Source: Ceratodon purpureus (taxonomy: Eukaryota; Streptophyta; Bryopsida; Pseudoditrichales; Ditrichaceae). From it: a DNA stretch of 64,000 nt. Shown here one piece after another: positions 57,512 through 64,000 of this stretch. The stretch lies in contig CM026432.1 in assembly GCA_014871385.1 (NCBI GenBank), positions 7,122,825 through 7,186,824 on the forward strand, given 5' to 3'. A program made the position numbers and the translations under genes. Position 1 is the first letter of the stretch. Each line of letters begins with the position of its first letter. Below the pieces are notes generated by a model. That model was given only the letters and a program-made list of their open reading frames with translations. It had not been told where the DNA came from and did no database searches.

Positions 57512-60500
57512 GTTCCTTCTTTCCCCTCTGTTACTCTCCTTCAAAACTGTCTGTAAACTGAGAATATGTTGACGGTGCTCCAACACCAAGGCTTCATCTA
57601 TTGTTTTTGTACCCTGCCTTCAAAACTGTCTGTGCACGGAGAATACCACTATGATATTTGTGAAAGGGTTGTTTTCTATGCAAGTCTTCGTACAGGTATG
57701 GTAAAACTCAATAAGAAAACCACCACCTTGCTGTACTCTTGATTGTCAATTGTATTTAAAAACCTTGCATATGAACACTGTGGTACTACCACTTAGATCA
57801 TGTAGACATTGGGATCTGTCATTGACCCCCTCCACGCTCTGATCACATGAATGTCAGCAAAAAAAATCTTGTCGGTTGTTATGCCAACTTTAAAAGGTTT
57901 AATGCTATTTTATATACTCATTAAGTACACAACAATTCCCTTCATGTTGGTGATAATCAACACAAGTAAGGTGGAGGGTCAGATTTCCAAGTGGGTTGTA
58001 ATCCCGACCCCTACTGGTTGAGGATGGGTGTCAAAAACCAGCCAACCTGGATTCAGAAAGTGTCCAAGAGGGTTCTAATTACGTCCATGCTTGGAAAATT
58101 TGAGAATTTCTGATTGGTTCTAATTGGTATCAAAGTGTTCTATTTTCATAGTCCATCCTCTCATGAGTCATGAATACCATGACTCTAGTGAATGGTTAAT
58201 GGTCATTCTAAGCCTTCAGACTTAAAAATTCATAAAAAGTTGTAGAAATGCTCAAATTTTTATTTTTATTTTTTTGGAAGGGGGATGCCTTTGCAATAGC
58301 TTTGCGGATCATCCAAAGATTATAATAATTTTTTTCTTCCACAAGTCTAAGTATGCAAACCTGAAATTTAGTCGGGAATACAACCCACTACCTTAATGTT
58401 TCATTGACCGAAAACACATCCAAAATTTAAACAATCATACATGCTTAATTTAACTCCAAAAGTTTTTGAGACCATATTTTGGTTGTATCAATTTTGGACA
58501 ATTTTAAGCTATGTGATTTTTGGATTTTTCTAATTTTTTTATCACACATAGATTTCTTTGATAGCATTTCAATGACACAATTTTTGAAGAAAATGAAGTT
58601 ATAATACAAAATTTATGGATTTTAGAAAGATTTGCTTTGAACATGGGCGTGCCGCAGCTAGTCACAATCTCCCATTTTTTGTCCATGCTACCCACCATAC
58701 ATAAGGTCCGAAACAAAAAAAATGATTTTCAAAAAGTAGGTACTGGCAACAAAATAAGCCCAATATTTTCTCGTCCATACATATTGATGAAAGTTTTCAT
58801 TTGGGACACAATTTCCATCCAAAAGACAATTTTCATCTATCACATATCTTTCATCTGATTACCAAATTTTAAAAGATTCATCTCCTCCAAATATCACTCT
58901 CTCTCGAGCTTGCATGACATGACAGCGGGTCCATCGAGAGTATCCACAATCGCACGATTTTTCCCTTCAACTTCATAAGAAATAAATTAATTATATTTAA
59001 AAATTTCTGTAAATTTGAGTTTTACCTACATTGTGTTTTTAATGTTTTGTGGTTGTTCTCATGGAGGATAAAATATTTATTGTTTGGATCTTCAATCAGA
59101 CATGGAAAGGATACCATCCTAGGTATTTTGAATTTAGAGATTGTAAAGAATTTTAGCACACCATCAATGACTAACAGGAGGACAATCACCCTTTCCAAGC
59201 TAAGATGGCGCTAAAACTTGGTGAACATAAATCTAACTTCAATATTCACAAGAATCAATGACCCTTTCTGGATCAAATGTCTTAAAAAAGTGAAAAAATT
59301 GGATATCAAAACTTGAGTACATTGCTTGGGCAATGTTAAAAAAATCTTAGCAATAACTTTGAACCTTATAATTTCCCAATCTGTACAGTGGATCACTTTT
59401 TAATTTGAAATATGCGTTTGTATACAAGATACAACATTCTACAATTATAAATCTCATAAAGTCACTAATTTTATAAATGAGTAGGTCGTTCTTAATAAAT
59501 ATTTATTTTGGACACTTTTTGCTCCATAGACATGAAGGTTCTTTAGGGTAGATGGAGCAAAAACTCACAAAATTGAAGCCTTTCTGCATTTAAATGGCAC
59601 ATGAGGTGTGATAAAATTACAATAAGGTTGCGCAAACACAAAGAATATGAAAAAAAATTCAATACAACTCCAAGAATCTTCAATTTTTGAGGGCTAAAAA
59701 CTATGGGTGCCAATAACTAATGAATAAATGCTTATGAAATTGTTACTGGTTGGTTCCAAAAACAATGAATGTTCAAGTATTAATCAACTAGTGAGGAAAC
59801 ATTGACATCAAAAATTAAGAATGTGAAATTAATAACATCATAATTAGTTGATGGAAGTCTAGTTTTGTCAATTGTTAGTCCTTAGATACTAGTCCCTCTA
59901 CCTTACATACTTACACCACATTGACTCGACTACAATTTAATGATGAAAGGAAAATTTTGAATTTTATAATATTAGAGCATGATACAAATTAATATTTCCT
60001 CTTTTAGATGCTATATTCAATCTCTTTAATATTACACCCTTTGTGCATGTGCTATTAGTAGAAATATGAAATATAATATTGTGAAATTAGTGTAGAATAG
60101 TTTATTTTGTAGAAGAAAAGTTTGGAGAATAAATAAAAATATTTATAACCTTAGATAATATTCATCTATTTTTTTTTAAAAGAATACTTATTTTCAATGA
60201 GATCTACCATACATATGAACATTAGTTTAATATTTCATTTTAAACATGTCTTTTAAATAGTAAAATCTTAGCTACATTAGCTCATAAGGGACAAGTGATC
60301 CATTTCAAGTCTCTTGTGATTTTGGGCATGTTTGTATGACTTATTTTTAGAATTATGATCTTTTAGATGACATACAATTTACCTTCATAATTTGAAAACA
60401 TTATTCTAGGCTAAGGTAAATGTTAGTCTTTAGATCTTTGTATTACAACAAGTAAATTTAGTACTACACTTGTTTTAGAGCCCTTTGTTTACACAAGACA

Positions 60501-60915
60501 AAATAATGGCAGTTTTAGTAAAATAAAAATTTGACTCTTTAGAAGTTTAGCCTTGAAGGTAAATACATTTTTGCAGTAAACATTTTGTGAATTTGGATAG
60601 ATTCATAGATGGTCAAAATTGAGAGGGATTTTTTATTAAATCAAAAGTAGATGAGAAGAATTATATTGTGATTTACGGTAATATCAAGTAGGATTGTCAT
60701 CTATTTTTTTTTAAATTTTTTTTAATTTTAAATTCAATATAAGCACCTTGAAGCATTATATAGAATAACTAGATAGTTTTTGCATTGTGTAATTCAATGG
60801 GAAGTTTTAAATGAATCAATGAAAAAATTTGATTTTTAAACCTATTAGGTTTGAAATCAATCTTCATTGGTTGCATCCAATTGATTGTCACCACCAAAAA
60901 TGATGGTTGGTTAGA

Positions 60916-60916
<1 letters not shown>
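57512..60916. other. AT-rich flank, nothing recognised
   Basis: No coding region, RNA gene or ordered repeat could be supported. A motif CCTTCAAAACTGTCTGT occurs twice near 57,540 and 57,615. Confidence 0.55.

Positions 60917-61010
<94 letters not shown>
60917..61010. repeat. (TA)n microsatellite
   Basis: An uninterrupted alternating TA tract of about 94 bp. Such tracts are highly variable and prone to cruciform formation. Confidence 0.97.
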
Positions 61011-61014
<4 letters not shown>

Positions 61015-64000
61015 TTAAATGTCTCATAATTGCTATGTCACAAAAATAAACTTCAATCTTTGAAAGATATTGACATGAATGAGGTCTTTGTTCATTCACC
61101 CCTAGATTTATATTCAAGGAATAAAGTCATAAAAATAAAGAACTCCTCATCCTTTTGAGAGTAGATACTAAAGTCAGAAGTAACCAATAACAAATAAAAT
61201 CAATTCAAAATAAGGACCAATTGATATAAGGCTTGTTTTGTGGAGAAGTTTGAATGTCAAGCCACGACTTTATTGTTGGTTGAAAAGAGCATTTATTAAA
61301 TATAAATGGTCCCAGTTCAGATCCTTGTGGACTTGTTTGAGCAAATATAAGACATGTAGTGACTTGGCACATGCGTAACAAGAGACATTACAAATGTTGC
61401 TAACATTCAATAAAGTAGCTTTAGCGACTAAAAACTTATTAGTTTTAACTAAATGGGGTCTTTAAGGTATAGATTGGTAATTTTGCTATGTCATTTGAAA
61501 TGTCTTAAACACAACCATACAACTTGTCAAAAAACATGTCAAAAAAAAGCGTCTAAAAATTCCTCTAATTTATGCTAACATGAATGATTAAAAAAAAAAA
61601 AACTTGCAAAAATTAATGGAAGCTAACACCAATTTAAATGACATAAATACTCCAAGCAACAATGAGCTCATGACTTAGTGAACATCACACATGTACAAGC
61701 CAATCATTTATACCAAGCAACCAATATATAAGTTTATACAATCAAATATAAATTATATATATATAAATTATATATATATATAAATTATTAAAAACTATTA
61801 CATTAATTATTAAATTATTTTGGCTCTCAATTCCTAGTCACAACACATTGATTGATAGTCAGAGTGTCCACTTTCAAAAAAGGGAGTAGTTTTATACCTT
61901 TAACCTATTTCTAGTAGTTATAGGCTTAATTGTAGATTAAATTGACACTTCATTCAGCCCAAATTCTTTTCTGAATACAATGGTGGGACAAATTCCATAC
62001 AGTTTGTAAGCAAGGAAAATGCTATGGATTTTTAAACAATCAGTAAATAAGAATTATCTTTAAAGATTCATTAGTAAATACTTGCTTAGGGGTGTTTTTA
62101 GCAGAACGGCCGCCCATTCTGCACATTGTAACAAATAACTGTTACTTCATGTCCTCCAATAGTTGTGCTCATAACATAGACTGTTCCAAAGTTATAAGAT
62201 TTTGCATGAATTTTATAGTACACAATACAAAAACAAGAAGTAGGCGTTAAGGGAGTCGTGGATGTGGAAGGTTCCATCAAGGTAGTACTCTCAACTACGT
62301 TTTTTGACATCTTTAATTACTTGGGTGCAAGTACTAAACCCTAAAACCTTAGTTGATTCATCATTCCATTTTTAGATCAGTGCCATTGAATGCGCTTGTT
62401 ATGACCCTAAACTTGCTCCTGCTCTACGTTGCAGTTGTAGAAAGACATCTTTTAGACCTGCAAGGATGAAGCCTCCAACACCTGAAGGCGCCGCGGTATC
62501 TATCCACAAAACATAGGGACAATGTCGACTTCTTTAGCTTCCTATTGTTCCTCCTTCACATGCATGGGGTCCGTGTTTCTTGGTGCATTACGTACATCAC
62601 GCTTCCAATCGAGACAATGGGCCATTCCAACAGTGGAAAGCCGACTTCCAAGCAATGCAGACAGACGACATTATCTCGCGGGAAATGGTGCTGAAGTGCA
62701 TCACCGAGAACGAGACGTGGATGTCAGTCTTGTAGAGCCATGCCAATACACTGAAACCGGGCGCATGCTTCAAAGAGGCCGCCTAAAATGTCATGCATGC
62801 ATGAGTATATGCCACCATGTTTGAGGAGGTCTTGAAGCTGGAAGAGGTCCTACGCAAAGGTTTCAACTGGGTTGTTGCGTTGCTACATGTACGCCCCTTT
62901 AGGTTTGGAGGCATGGATTGAGGTTGCCACAAATATGGCTTTATAATCTCGAGCTGTTTTATATTGGCTTGCAGGGTGCTGAGGGAATGTTGTTACTAGT
63001 GACACGGAAGCACATAGTGTTTCAAATCAAGAAGACTTAACCAGAACAATTGCAATTCATATTTGAGGCATAGCAATTTCTATATGTATGAAGTTAAGAT
63101 CGACTCCCGAAGTACATGATCATAAGTTTGCTCGTGGAAGCGATTGATTGTCCTAGCTCTAATGTCTTTAAGTCATTCACATTAGTAACATAACTATATT
63201 GCTCGATATGATGAAATTGTTTTGAACGCGCTGCTAACGTGTATATTCCATTGCGTGTGTAGGATCGATTCAAAGTTGCACTATAACATATGACTTACAG
63301 CAAGCAATCTCGGTTGGTGCAATTTGTTATAGATTCAAAGTATTTTTCCTTTGACGCAATCCTTGACGCCAATTTTTGCGGAATAAGACTCGAAGCGCCT
63401 CCCTCAAGCCATGATGTGCAGCAAAACTCTCCAAGTTGCATTCTATGACTCAAAAGAGGACATGCAATTCAATTTAAGCGCGGAGTCAATGCACCTTGGT
63501 TATGGGTTCTCGTAGTCTACAATCGTTGTAGGTGTGGCAAAGCCATGATGGGCTTATGCCATGATACGCCAAAATACACACTATAAATTGCGCTTGAATG
63601 GCATAGCAAAACATTTCCATATGTTTGTGCTCTTCGATGTTGGAGGTTTGAATTGAAAAGGCCACCCTTCAATGCATGTGAAGATGCTCTTTTGTGTATT
63701 ACAATTCCATTCCGCATGGTCGTTTTTAGTGTACAACACAAAGAGCTCATTGCTACTGCTGCAGTCAACGTCGCCATGCTTTGCACAATCTTTGCTTGAA
63801 AAGGCTTTGCATGTAGAATTTACTAGGATGTTATGAAGAGTTTTTCTGTCAATGTTGAGTTTTTGTGAGATTAGAGATTGGGTGTTCGTGATTGTGTAGA
63901 GGTAGTGTTATGTTTTGTGACTAAGAGTTTTGTGGCAGATAACCAGCACACACTTCTAGAACCAAAATGTTCGGCAAAAACATTGGCACCTCAATAAAAC
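61011..64000. other. AT-rich flank with a less AT-rich patch, nothing recognised
   Basis: From about 62,380 to 63,790 base composition is more balanced and open stretches appear on both strands (for example 62,522-62,824 plus), but they show no motif, are short and do not splice into a plausible product. The patch may be a decayed gene or element. Confidence 0.45.

Noticed and set aside
62522-63786. Coding gene in the balanced-composition patch
   Set aside because: Short frames on both strands, no motif, no workable splicing; at most a decayed sequence.
1-64000. CRISPR arrays, operons or bacterial contamination
   Set aside because: Introns, plant-type promoters and eukaryotic transposons throughout; the regular repeats are satellites or coding repeats without spacer structure.

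Overview
The window looks like nuclear DNA of a land plant, more likely a spore-bearing lineage (bryophyte, lycophyte or fern) than a flowering plant. Plant signs are a BMT5-like (DUF2431) methyltransferase gene with plant exon structure, two genes with plant B3 domains, and three copies of a small-RNA gene with the plant Pol III promoter (upstream sequence element, then a TATA box exactly 24 bases later). A piggyBac transposase and a large DDE-type gene of a kind I associate with non-flowering genomes make an angiosperm less likely. This assignment is inference.

Layout. 1-11,700 is AT-rich host DNA: a decayed hAT transposase tail, a satellite of about 210 bp, a 210-bp Mutator-like MITE, and one good host gene (BMT5-like, minus strand, 7,803-10,698). 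At 11,715 TTAA is followed by a 15-bp sequence whose inverted copy, followed by TTAA, stands at 57,493-57,511. These are the hallmarks of piggyBac ends. An intact-looking piggyBac transposase gene lies just inside the right end. I therefore read 11,719-57,507 as one giant (45.8 kb) piggyBac-type element with cargo. The cargo is two paralogous, head-to-head, two-domain B3 genes, a DDE-type gene between them, three Pol III ncRNA copies, a coiled-coil protein with two RING fingers, a fragment of a chaperonin (CCT3) gene with introns, and the transposase with upstream AT-hook-like exons.

Nested inside it, splitting an exon of the CCT3 fragment, is a second giant element at about 32,218-50,385 (18.2 kb). 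It has long terminal inverted repeats, a target duplication of about 10 bp, and a Mutator-like (MULE) transposase with WRKY/GCM1-like and SWIM zinc fingers. Divergent from the transposase is a gene of about 10 kb. It encodes a low-complexity N-terminus, a huge Ala/Met repeat, RNA polymerase II CTD-like heptads, a ParB-like domain and a permuted (beta-type) DNA methyltransferase-like domain. Two small unknown genes complete the cargo. A MULE carrying its own ParB-methyltransferase protein is the most striking system in the window; a role in countering or steering silencing is a natural hypothesis.

From 57,512 to the end the sequence is again AT-rich, with a long TA microsatellite and no gene I can support. 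All exon boundaries were read by eye and may be off by a base or an exon.
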